Of a DNA stretch of 64,000 nt, positions 17,514 to 25,197 are shown piece by piece. This stretch comes from Streptomyces hygroscopicus subsp. hygroscopicus. Lineage in GTDB: Bacteria; Actinomycetota; Actinomycetes; Streptomycetales; Streptomycetaceae. The notes beneath the pieces are model-generated. The model was not told the DNA's origin. It did no database searches and saw only the letters and a list, made by a program, of their open reading frames with translations. Position 1 is the first letter of the stretch; every line of letters begins with the position of its first letter. Made by a program: the position numbers and the translations under genes. The stretch is from the NCBI RefSeq assembly GCF_030269125.1, contig NZ_BSSM01000001.1, positions 496,001-560,000 on the forward strand, read 5' to 3'.

Positions 17514-18751
17514 GACTGCACTCCTACGGGAACTCGTTCGCGGTCCGTGAGCGTCCGGCGGAAGCTGCGCATGGTCAGGGGCAGCAGGACGGCTCCGAAG
17601 GCGCTGAGCACCACGGCGAGCACGCCCACGAGCCGCTGCGGACCGTACGCGGCGCCGACGCTGCCCACCAGCAGGCCCGCGATGGGATACGACAGCAGGT
17701 TGAGCAGGTAGAAGGGCCCCATCACCTTCCCGAGGTGCTCCCTGGGGATCACCTTCACCCGCTGGGTGCGGTTGAAGACGTTGTAGTACGCCGTTCCCGT
17801 GAGCACCGCGATGAACAGCACGGCGTAGACCGGGAACGAGCCGGCGATGCCGATCAGCAGCAGCGCCAGGCACAGCACCGCGAAGCCGAGCGCGCCGAGC
17901 AGCCCGACCTCGAACCGCTTGAGGAGGAGCGGTATCACCAGCAGGTTGACCAGTCCGACGACGCCCACGCACGTGTTGAGCAGCGCGAACGACCAGTCGG
18001 GGGCCGCGAAGACGCCGGTCACCAGGGCCGCGTTGGCGCTGAGCACCGAGGCGACCACGAGGTTGATGCCGAAGTTGAGGATGCCGAGCAGCAGCACGGG
18101 GCGGTTGCCGGCCATCAGCCTCCAGCCGAGGCCCAGTTCCCGCACCGTGGCCCGCGCGGTGACCGGTGCGCTCGGCCGCTCGCCGCGCGGCAGCGGCAGC
18201 CAGCAGGCGGCGGCGAGGGCGAACACGGAGGCGGCGACGGCGAGCAGCCACACCTTGCCGATCAGCGCCGCGGCGAGTGTCGCGAGCGCGGGCCCGAGGG
18301 CCATCGCGAGCAGTTCCATGTTCTGCACGAGCGCCTGGGTGCGCGCCAGGGCCTCGCCCGCCGCCAGCTGGGGCACCATCTTCTCGACGGACATGCGGGT
18401 CGGCGCGACCAGCACCGAGAGGATCGCCCCGCTGGTCATCAGGGCGGGGGTGGTCCAGCCCGGCCGGGTCAGGCAGACCGCCACGACCAGGGCGAGCACG
18501 ACCGCGCGGGAGCCGGTCACGAGGGAGAAGAGCCGGGCGCCGCCGTCCCGGTCGGCGATGAGGCCGGCGAAGGGGTAGGCGATCAGGCCCGGCAGCCACT
18601 CCAGCGCGAACGCGAAACCGAGCGTGGAGACCTGCTTGGTGTCCTGGAAGAGGAGCAGCGGCACCGCGAACATCACGACCTGCTCGGCCATCAGGCCGAG
18701 CAGCACGCCCGCGCCGAACAGACCGCGGCCGAAGCGGGGTTGAGAGGTCAC
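17510..18751 (-). CDS. MFS transporter
   Basis: Major-facilitator membrane protein of 413 residues with about 10-12 hydrophobic segments, starting with GLFGAGVLLGLMAEQVVMFAVPLLLF. Cytoplasmic loop PFAGLIADRDGGAR between helices 2 and 3 matches the G-x-x-x-D-R/G-R motif. Probably the exporter (or self-protection pump) for the product of this locus. The GTG at 18751 overlaps the luciferase-like gene stop (GTGA); the longer frame is shifted antisense of that gene. Confidence 0.9.
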   Translation of the reverse strand: MTSQPRFGRGLFGAGVLLGLMAEQVVMFAVPLLLFQDTKQVSTLGFAFALEWLPGLIAYPFAGLIADRDGGARLFSLVTGSRAVVLALVVAVCLTRPGWTTPALMTSGAILSVLVAPTRMSVEKMVPQLAAGEALARTQALVQNMELLAMALGPALATLAAALIGKVWLLAVAASVFALAAACWLPLPRGERPSAPVTARATVRELGLGWRLMAGNRPVLLLGILNFGINLVVASVLSANAALVTGVFAAPDWSFALLNTCVGVVGLVNLLVIPLLLKRFEVGLLGALGFAVLCLALLLIGIAGSFPVYAVLFIAVLTGTAYYNVFNRTQRVKVIPREHLGKVMGPFYLLNLLSYPIAGLLVGSVGAAYGPQRLVGVLAVVLSAFGAVLLPLTMRSFRRTLTDRERVPVGVQS

Positions 18752-19815
18752 GAACCCGCCGCCGCGTTTCGCTCGTGCTCGCGGATCAGCGGGGCGACGT
18801 GCGTGTAGAAGATCCGCATCTCGTCGCGCGTCGGCCAGCCCGAGAAGATGAACTCGCTGACGCCGGCGGCCTTGTAGGCGTACAGGTACTCGGCGACCTC
18901 CGCGTAGCTGCCGACCACGCACAGCGCGGGTCCGCCCCGGTAGGCGACGGCGCCGGACCACAGCATCGGCGACAGCCAGTCGCCGGAGGCCGCCTCGGCG
19001 AGCCGGAACGAGGTCTTGACGGCCTCCGAGTCGGACTTGCCGACGAAGTCGCTGACCCAGGCGCGGTGTTGCTCGTCGGGGTCGCGCATCATCTCGTCGA
19101 CGGCGGCGAGCGCCTCGGCACGCGTCTCGCGGGCGAGGACGTGCATGCGGATGCCCACCTTGCAGCCCTGGGACAGCAGCGGTTCGGTGACGGCCGCGAT
19201 GCCCTCGGGGGTGTCGCCGTAGCGCAGCCAGCAGTCGGCGTACTCGATCGCGGTCTTCTGCGCCACGGCGGAGGCACCGCTGATGTAGATGTGCGGGCGG
19301 CCGCCGCCCTTGTACCCGAGGCCGAGCTGCGCCTCCTCGATCGTGTAGTGCTCGCCCTTGTAGGTCAGGGGCGTCTCGCCGCGCCAGAAGCGGTGGCAGA
19401 CGTCGAGGAACTCCTCGGATCTGGCGTACCGCTGGTCATGCGCGAGAAAGTCCCCGTAAAACGCCTGCTCGGCGGGTGAGATGCCGGCCACCAGATTCAG
19501 CGCGATGCGCCCGTCCGACATCCAGGAGACGGTGTTCACGATCTGGGTGAACAGCGTCGGCGAAAGCAGCCCGGGGCGGTAGGCGAGGATGAACTTGACG
19601 CGTTCGGTTTCCCGGACGAGAGCACCGATCATCGGAAGGGGATCGGGCATGTGGTAACTGATTCCCATGAGCAGGGAATCAACCCCGAGTTCATCTGCCT
19701 CACGCGCGAAATCAACTATCCCGGCAAAGTCGAGCTCGCCCGCCTGATACTTGTCCGTGGCCTTCTGCTGGCCACTGTCGAGAGGTGAACACCAGTGCAA
19801 CTTGAGATCGTCCAT
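18748..19815 (-). CDS. Luciferase-like flavin-dependent monooxygenase
   Basis: Bacterial-luciferase-like monooxygenase of 355 residues (SsuD-like alkanesulfonate monooxygenase branch). Recognised from EADELGVDSLLMG, SDGRIALNLVAG, GDFLAHDQRYARSEEFLDVCHRFW, GGGRPHIYISGAS and the C-terminal GVSEFIFSGWP. Uses reduced FMN, presumably from the flavin reductase at the operon end, for an oxygenation of unknown substrate. The ATG at 19815 is preceded by AGGTGGGTAGGT; the open frame reaches 19977 but lacks family similarity there. First gene of the leftward operon. Confidence 0.92.
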   Translation of the reverse strand: MDDLKLHWCSPLDSGQQKATDKYQAGELDFAGIVDFAREADELGVDSLLMGISYHMPDPLPMIGALVRETERVKFILAYRPGLLSPTLFTQIVNTVSWMSDGRIALNLVAGISPAEQAFYGDFLAHDQRYARSEEFLDVCHRFWRGETPLTYKGEHYTIEEAQLGLGYKGGGRPHIYISGASAVAQKTAIEYADCWLRYGDTPEGIAAVTEPLLSQGCKVGIRMHVLARETRAEALAAVDEMMRDPDEQHRAWVSDFVGKSDSEAVKTSFRLAEAASGDWLSPMLWSGAVAYRGGPALCVVGSYAEVAEYLYAYKAAGVSEFIFSGWPTRDEMRIFYTHVAPLIREHERNAAAGS

Positions 19816-20269
19816 ACCTACCCACCTGGAAAAACTCGGTCGAGCGTGACAGTCGACGGCCGAACAACGAGATAAATGACGAACTGTGGAACTCAGATCA
19901 AGACACGGTGCAGGATTACAAAGAAGACACTTCTCGCACAGCCATACCTCCACATGGATGGAGATTACGGACACCATCTCGGTGTCCTCAGACTTGTGTC
20001 CGACCTTGACACGTCTCCTGACGTTACGTCAAGATCACGGCATGCTTGCGTCGAGAGTAAACCGCCGCCTTTCACTCTGGAGACGGTGACAACGCGTCGG
20101 ACTGTGCTTCATCTCACACGCAAAGGTTGCGGCTGGCTTGCGTTCGCTTACGAAATAGGTCAGAGCAAAGGCAAATGATTTCCAAACGTCGGCCGAGCCT
20201 GAGATGAGCGGAATGATTCGCCCCGGATCGTGCGGCCGACACGACCGACGGACATGAAAGGTTACGAGG
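19816..20269. promoter_or_regulatory. Divergent promoter region of the accessory locus
   Basis: 454 bp between divergent operons, clearly more AT-rich than the flanks. It carries three dyads: CTCCA-N6-TGGAG (19948-19963), ACACC-N5-GGTGT (19971-19985) and TGACGT-T-ACGTCA (20019-20031). A rightward promoter TTGACA (20006-20011) with 17-bp spacing to CAAGAT (20029-20034) is plausible, and the last dyad lies inside its spacer, where a repressor would act. Frames of up to 100 codons exist but look non-coding. Confidence 0.55.
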
Positions 20270-21265
20270 TTGTCCCAGGAGACGGGTCGGGTCCAACTGC
20301 CCACCCCACGCGCCCACCTGACGTCGGACAGGACCCGCGCCACGCTGGCCGTGCAGAGCAAGTTCCTCACCGGAGCCCGGGAGTTCCTGGTCGGCGAGGG
20401 TTTCCAGGAGCTGCTGCCACCCACCATCGGGCCGGTGACCGACCCCGGCGCGCGCGGCGCCAAGCAGGTCGACATCGACTACTACGGGCACCGCTACAAG
20501 CTGATGACCAGTGGGATCCTGTACAAGCAGGCGTCGTTGCTCAGCTTCGACAAGATCTTCCACGTGGCCCCGAACGTGCGCCTCGAACCGCTGGAGACCG
20601 CGGTCACCCACCGTCACCTGGTGGAGTTCCACCAGCTCGACGTCGAGATCGGCGGCGGCTCCCGCGAGGACGCCCTGGACATCGCCGAGCGGCTGACCAA
20701 GTACGTGGTGGAGTACGTCCTGGTGCACGCGCAGCCGGAACTGGCCGTGCTCGGCCGTGACATGGAGGCCTTCAAGCAGATACTCGCCGGTCCCTACGGC
20801 CGCCGTGCCCACGCGGAGGTCGTCGCGGACCTGCGGGAGCGCGGGCACGCACAGGAGGCCGGCGCGGAGGTCGACTGGGAGGGTGAGGAGATCATCTCCC
20901 GGGCCGCCGCCCACCCCTTCTTCATCACCGACTACCCCAAGGGTTCCCGCGGCTTCTACGACAAGGAGAGCCCGACGGAGCCGGGGGTGCTGCGCAACTT
21001 CGACCTCATCTTCCCGGGCGGTTTCGGCGAGATGATGAGCGGAAGCGAACGCGAATCCGACTACCGCAATCTCGTCATGCGCATCCGGGAAACCGGTGAG
21101 AACCCCGCCAAGTACGACTGGTACCTGACCCTCGCCCGCGAGGGCCTTCCGTCCAGCGCCGGCTTCGGTCTGGGCGTGGAGCGCTTCACGCGCTTCCTGT
21201 GCGGGCTGGACGCGGCCTGGCAGGCGTCCGGCTACCCGAAGCTTCCGGGGGACCCGCGGCCATGA
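20270..21265 (+). CDS. AsnRS paralogue without anticodon-binding domain (AsnA-like)
   Basis: Class II aminoacyl-tRNA-synthetase catalytic core of 331 residues. Motif 2 is NVRLEP...RHLVEF (residues 102-120) and motif 3 is GFGLGVERFTRF near 297-308. The N-terminal OB-fold anticodon-binding domain of a real asparaginyl- or aspartyl-tRNA synthetase is missing. In Archaea an AsnRS paralogue with the same truncation (AS-AR type) makes asparagine from aspartate, ammonia and ATP. Here it could amidate aspartate or the 3-methylaspartate made by the mutase (inference). TTG start at 20270 after AAAGG; it overlaps the next gene by ATGA. Confidence 0.87.
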   Translation: MSQETGRVQLPTPRAHLTSDRTRATLAVQSKFLTGAREFLVGEGFQELLPPTIGPVTDPGARGAKQVDIDYYGHRYKLMTSGILYKQASLLSFDKIFHVAPNVRLEPLETAVTHRHLVEFHQLDVEIGGGSREDALDIAERLTKYVVEYVLVHAQPELAVLGRDMEAFKQILAGPYGRRAHAEVVADLRERGHAQEAGAEVDWEGEEIISRAAAHPFFITDYPKGSRGFYDKESPTEPGVLRNFDLIFPGGFGEMMSGSERESDYRNLVMRIRETGENPAKYDWYLTLAREGLPSSAGFGLGVERFTRFLCGLDAAWQASGYPKLPGDPRP

Positions 21266-22518
21266 CCGATCTCCACGCCCCCGGATTCCCGCGGTCGCAG
21301 GTGGCGGAGCGCGCCCGGCGCGGCACCGCGATGGCGTTCCCCGACGCCGCCGGCTACGGCACGACCATGTTCGGGCAACAGGCCCCGGACCCCGGCGCGC
21401 CCCGGGACGCGATCGACCGGACCCGGCTGGTGCCCCCGGTCTTCGTGCCCCGACGCCTGGAACGGCTGATCGACCTGGGTCGCGAGCCCGTGGTCGGGGA
21501 CGCCGAACTCGCCACCGTCATCGGGGGGTTCAGCTCCCCCCTGCCGGTCTACGTCTCCGCGTTCGGGTCGACCCGGGTCGCCAGCGGTGACCTCGGCCAG
21601 GCCGTGGCACGGCAGGCGGGCCGGCTCGGCATCCCGATGATCATCGGCGAGAACATCGTCCCCGTCGCCGGTTACGGCCGCATGGCGGAGACGGCCCCCA
21701 GCTCGCTGCTGCAAAGGATCACGGAGTACGCCGCCGCCGTCCCGGACGGACAGGGCGGTGTCGTCGTCCAGCAGAGCACCGAGGACGCCGACGCCGAGGT
21801 GTGGAACCTCGTCTACAGCGATCCCGCGGTGCAGCCCCTGCTCGAATCGGGGCGCCTGGCCTTCGAGTTGAAGGTGGGTCAGGGCGCCAAGCCGGGCATG
21901 GGCGGCATGACGCTCGTACCGCGGGAGAAGGCCACCGCGCTGTCCGCGCAGTACGACCTCATGGACGTGTTCGGCACGGACAGCGACGCGGTGCTGCGGT
22001 GCAGCAGTCCGGGCACCTTCACCGACGAGATCCTGCGGCACCAGATCCGGCTGATGCGCAACAACTACCCGCGCTGCCGGGTGTGGGTGAAGCTGCCGCC
22101 GGCCCGCGATGTCGGCGAGGCGGCTGCGGTCGCCTGGGCGGCCGGGGCGGACGCGGTCGGCGTGGACGGCGCCGAGGGCGGCACCGGCTGGGCGCCCGAG
22201 GCGTTCCTCGGCCATGTCGGCCTGCCGCTCGCGGAGTGCCTGGAGCGGGTCGACCCCCAGGACCACTGTCTGCTCGTGACCGGGCGGATCTGGGAGGGGG
22301 CGCGCGCGACCAAGTGCCTCGCGCTCGGCGCACGGGCCGTCGGGCTGGGCCGCGCCGCGCTCGCGGCGGTGGACGAGGACGCCGAGAACGGCCTGGTGAA
22401 CCTGGTCGAGTGCCTGGCGCTGGAGCTGCGGATGCTGCTCAGCTCGCTCGGCAAGTACGAGGTCTCGGAGTTGAGCCGGGAGGACCTCTGGTCCGAGGAG
22501 CGGCCGGGGCTCCGCTGA
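21262..22518 (+). CDS. Glutamate-synthase-like FMN protein
   Basis: Protein of 418 residues resembling the central FMN domain of glutamate synthase (GltB family). Signatures are IPMIIGENI, FELKVGQGAKPGMGGMTLVP, VWVKLPPARDVG and VDGAEGGTGWAPEAFLGHVGLPL (FMN phosphate region). There is no N-terminal glutaminase domain. The C-terminal cysteines that hold the [3Fe-4S] cluster in GltB are absent; only an isolated Cys is present (VECLALEL). It might handle ammonia or an imine for the neighbouring ligase, or be a different FMN oxidoreductase. Start fixed by ATGA overlap with the AsnRS-like gene. Confidence 0.85.
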   Translation: MTDLHAPGFPRSQVAERARRGTAMAFPDAAGYGTTMFGQQAPDPGAPRDAIDRTRLVPPVFVPRRLERLIDLGREPVVGDAELATVIGGFSSPLPVYVSAFGSTRVASGDLGQAVARQAGRLGIPMIIGENIVPVAGYGRMAETAPSSLLQRITEYAAAVPDGQGGVVVQQSTEDADAEVWNLVYSDPAVQPLLESGRLAFELKVGQGAKPGMGGMTLVPREKATALSAQYDLMDVFGTDSDAVLRCSSPGTFTDEILRHQIRLMRNNYPRCRVWVKLPPARDVGEAAAVAWAAGADAVGVDGAEGGTGWAPEAFLGHVGLPLAECLERVDPQDHCLLVTGRIWEGARATKCLALGARAVGLGRAALAAVDEDAENGLVNLVECLALELRMLLSSLGKYEVSELSREDLWSEERPGLR

Positions 22519-22704
22519 CGGGGGCGGGACGTGAGGGCGCCGCCCGCGACGGGTGATCGTATCCCCCGGACCGGACGGCTCCTCACGAGGAGACGGTCGA
22601 CACCCGCCTGGGACGCCAGCCGTCCGAGGCCCCGCATGCTCAGAGCCCGTACTGCCACAGGCAGGTTGCCGCCGCGCCCGATCAAGATCTCAGAGGCCGG
22701 GGAG

Positions 22705-22752
22705 TCCAGTCAATCCTGGAGTTTTCTGTCAAAAGCCCAAGCGATCCCTTGG
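22705..22752. promoter_or_regulatory. Tandem dyads upstream of lysR (putative operator)
   Basis: Two 16-bp dyads: TCCAG-TCAATC-CTGGA (22705-22720) and CCAAG-CGATCC-CTTGG (22737-22752), centres 32 bp (three turns) apart, the second ending 19 bp before the GTG. The same pattern CC-AG-CGATC-CT-GG recurs upstream of the ketopantoate-reductase-like gene at 24718-24733. Confidence 0.55.
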
Positions 22753-22771
22753 ATCTGATCCCTACGATGCC

Positions 22772-23668
22772 GTGGTGACCCTGGAAGACCTGAAGGTGTT
22801 CGCGGCCGTGTGCGAGGCGCACAACCTCAGCACGGTGGCCCGCGAGATGAAGTGCACCCAGTCCGCCGTGAGCCAGCACATCAGACGGCTGGAGAAGGAG
22901 ACCGGCCTGCCGCTGGTCGAGCGCCGGCCGCGCGGTGTGGTGCCGACGCGGGCGGGGGTGATCCTGCACCGGGCCGTGCGGGACGGGCTCACGGCGCTGA
23001 ACGACGCCCTGCGGCTGCTGGACGAGCTGCGCACGGGCCGGCACGGGGATGTGGCGATCGCCACGGGCAGCACCACGATCCGCCACTTCATGGGTGCCTC
23101 GGTCAAGGAGTTCCGGCTCGCCTTTCCCGACGTCCGGCTGGAGTTCCACACCGAACGCTCCAGCGAGCGCTGTCTGGACGCGCTGCGCAAGGGCCTCGTG
23201 GAGCTGGCCTGGGTCACCATCACCCCGGACGTCCACGGCCTGGAGCAGCGACCGGTGATCGACCTGGACTGGGTGCTCGCCGTGCACCGCGACGATCCCC
23301 TGGCCGCGGAGCACGTCCTGTCCCTCGCGGACCTCTCCCGCACCCAGCTGATCCGCCCGCCGGCCGGTACCAGCTCCGGCCGGCAGGTGGACGAACGGCT
23401 GGGGCACGGCCCCACCGGCGCCACCGACTGGGACACGGCCCTGCTGCTGGCCGAGCTGGGCCTGGGGCACGCGCTCGTGCCCGCCATACCCGGGGTGACC
23501 TCGCACCCGGACCCGCTGTGTCTGGTCCCGGTGCGCGGGCTGGTGCCGCTCAAGGTGGGCTGGGCGGCCCGTCAGTGGTCGGCGCTGTCCCCGGCGGCGA
23601 ACGCCTTCGCCGACACCGTGATCGCCCACCTCGACGCGCGGGGCGGCACCGCCGGGGAAGTGTCCTGA
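22772..23668 (+). CDS. LysR-family transcriptional regulator
   Basis: LysR-type regulator of 298 residues. The winged helix-turn-helix is at about 1-60 (LEDLKVFAAVCEAHNLSTVAREM, SQSAVSQHIRRLE-like QSAVSQHIRRLEKE), followed by a periplasmic-binding-protein-like effector domain (about 90-290). Start is GTG at 22772 or the adjacent GTG at 22775. Stands between the glutamate-synthase-like gene and the convergent reductase gene; the shared dyads suggest it controls itself and that gene. Its stop lies in the loop of a long hairpin. Confidence 0.92.
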   Translation: MVTLEDLKVFAAVCEAHNLSTVAREMKCTQSAVSQHIRRLEKETGLPLVERRPRGVVPTRAGVILHRAVRDGLTALNDALRLLDELRTGRHGDVAIATGSTTIRHFMGASVKEFRLAFPDVRLEFHTERSSERCLDALRKGLVELAWVTITPDVHGLEQRPVIDLDWVLAVHRDDPLAAEHVLSLADLSRTQLIRPPAGTSSGRQVDERLGHGPTGATDWDTALLLAELGLGHALVPAIPGVTSHPDPLCLVPVRGLVPLKVGWAARQWSALSPAANAFADTVIAHLDARGGTAGEVS

Positions 23669-23685
23669 GCGGTGCCGCCCCGCGC
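23636..23685. terminator. Bidirectional terminator between lysR and reductase gene
   Basis: Perfect 17-bp inverted repeat (23636-23652 with 23669-23685) around a 16-nt loop that contains the lysR stop codon. It sits between two convergent genes and ends 8 bp from the stop of the reductase gene at 23694, so it can serve both transcripts. Confidence 0.75.
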
Positions 23686-23693
23686 GTCGGCGG

Positions 23694-24623
23694 TCAGCCG
23701 GCGGAGGCCGCCGTCGCCCCGTCCCCCAGTTCCGCGACCAGTCGGGTGGCGAGCGGCACATCCATGCCGTGCCGCCCGGCCGCCCGCAGCACGGCGCCGC
23801 CGATCGCGTCCAGTTCCAGCGGCCGGCCGGCCTCCGCGTCCCGCAGCATCGAGGACTTGCTCTGCGCCGGGAAGGCGTCGTAGCGCGCGAGGACCTGGGC
23901 GGCGTCACCCGGTCCCCCGCAGGCCCGGCTCACCGCGGTGGTCTCCTCGACCAGCGCCGCCAGCTCCTTCGGGTACTCCTCCCGGATGCCGCCGATCGGC
24001 AGCCGGTAACGCGTCGTGAGCAGGGCGAAGGGCGCCAGGAAGGCCAGCTTCGCCCAGAGCGCGGCGTTCTCGTCCGCGACGGTGCGGGTCTTCACCCCGG
24101 CGGCGTCGAGCACGGCGGCCAGCGGCGCGAGCCGGTCCGCGTCCGCGCCCGCCACGTCGATCTCGGTGAAGGGGCTGCCGTGCTCGATGACGCCCGCGGA
24201 CGTGCGGGTGGACTCGACACGGATCACGGCCGGTACGACCTGCTCCGTGCCGTAGCGCGCCCGCAGCGCGGCGACGTGCTCGACGCCGTTGAGCAGCGGC
24301 AGCACGAATCCCCGGACGAACCGGGGCGGTACCCGCTCCAGGGCCGCGTCGAGCGCGGTGTGCTTGACCGTGACCAGGCACAGGTCCACCGGCTCGCGCA
24401 GTTCGGTGTCGGCCTCCACCCGGGCGGTGAAGTCACCGTGCCTGCCGCTGGAGACCCGGATGCCGTCCCGGGACAGGGTCCGCGCGGTGTCCTCGCCCGC
24501 CAGGCAGATCACGCGGTGTCCGGCACGGGAGAGCAGGGCCGCGAGAAGGCCGCCGACGCCTCCGGGCCCCAGTACGGCGACGGTCCAGGGCGATACGGGT
24601 GCGGTGTCCGGCGCGGTGTCCAT
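23694..24623 (-). CDS. 2-dehydropantoate 2-reductase (ketopantoate reductase)-like
   Basis: Protein of 309 residues with an N-terminal NADP-binding Rossmann motif VLGPGGVGGLLAALLSRAGH (residues 18-37). VTVKHTALDAALE (the conserved Lys near the active site), PLLNGVEH and the C-terminal ApbA/PanE domain with KLAFLAPFALLTT and KSSMLRDAEAGRPLELDAIGG follow. The family reduces ketopantoate, but many paralogues act on other 2-oxo acids. ATG at 24623 follows GGAGAGG. Promoter-region dyads match those before lysR, so it is likely under LysR control, and it may be a tailoring enzyme of the accessory locus rather than pantothenate biosynthesis. Confidence 0.85.
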   Translation of the reverse strand: MDTAPDTAPVSPWTVAVLGPGGVGGLLAALLSRAGHRVICLAGEDTARTLSRDGIRVSSGRHGDFTARVEADTELREPVDLCLVTVKHTALDAALERVPPRFVRGFVLPLLNGVEHVAALRARYGTEQVVPAVIRVESTRTSAGVIEHGSPFTEIDVAGADADRLAPLAAVLDAAGVKTRTVADENAALWAKLAFLAPFALLTTRYRLPIGGIREEYPKELAALVEETTAVSRACGGPGDAAQVLARYDAFPAQSKSSMLRDAEAGRPLELDAIGGAVLRAAGRHGMDVPLATRLVAELGDGATAASAG

Positions 24624-25197
24624 AGAAGGGGTGCCCTCTCCTTGGGTCGCGACAGCGACAGGGGGATCGTCATGATGTCCGGCAAGATCATCAGTTCGCG
24701 CCGGGGGCTCCGTCAACCCCAGCGATCTCTGGGAAGGCCGAAGCGAAGCCTTGGTCCCTCCCACAGCGCGTCACCGCCCCCTCACACCCGGTCCGCGAAA
24801 GCGGCCCCTCGGAACTCCCCTCCCGACGCTCTCGCCGCCCCCGGATCGGGCCCTTTCCAGGCCGTTTCGGGGGCCCTTCCTGTGACGCCACCCATAGGAG
24901 CCAGATCACGTCCTAGGACGGACCGTAGGAGCAGAACGCCCTGAGCTGCCCAGAAATCTCTATATCGACCCATATCGGGCATTGCTCCGAAGTCAGGTAG
25001 TACGTCACATCCTTGCCAGGCTCTTCGGGCCCGGCTAACCATTGCTGTCGTTGCCGGGAAGCAACGGGCCGGACCGAGCGGATCTCCGCCGGAACCAACC
25101 GCCCGGTCCCACCCGCAGCACGGGGCACACCGCCCCACCGCCACCGCGAACCTCGCGGCCGGCACGACCTTGTCCCCCAGAGGAAGAGTCCTATCGC
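24624..25197. other. Divergent intergenic region with operator sites and long leader
   Basis: 574 bp between the reductase gene and the transglycosylase gene. The left part holds the LysR-type dyads. The right part (about 24900-25197) is probably promoter plus a long 5' leader of the transglycosylase: an AT-richer stretch at 24945-24985, then inverted GC repeats (GGGCCCGGC near 25030 with GCAACGGGCCGG near 25068). No riboswitch could be assigned confidently. Frames on the minus strand lack coding features. Confidence 0.45.
24718..24754. promoter_or_regulatory. Dyads upstream of reductase gene (putative LysR operator)
   Basis: CCCAG-CGATCT-CTGGG (24718-24733) is a perfect dyad with the same core as the site before lysR. 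A degenerate second copy CGAAG-CGAAGC-CTTGG follows at 24739-24754, centres 21 bp (two turns) apart. About 95-130 bp upstream of the reductase start. Confidence 0.55.

Noticed and set aside
19876..20178. 100-codon frame in the divergent promoter region
   Set aside because: Lies in AT-rich intergenic DNA with dyads and a promoter, has no good ribosome-binding site and no recognisable motif.
24782..25165. 127-codon minus-strand frame upstream of the transglycosylase
   Set aside because: Overlaps the likely promoter and leader, lacks a ribosome-binding site and domain; composition not gene-like.
25042..25197. Upstream in-frame extension of the transglycosylase
   Set aside because: It would place ~50 proline/arginine-rich residues before a good signal peptide; the ATG at 25198 has a proper ribosome-binding site.
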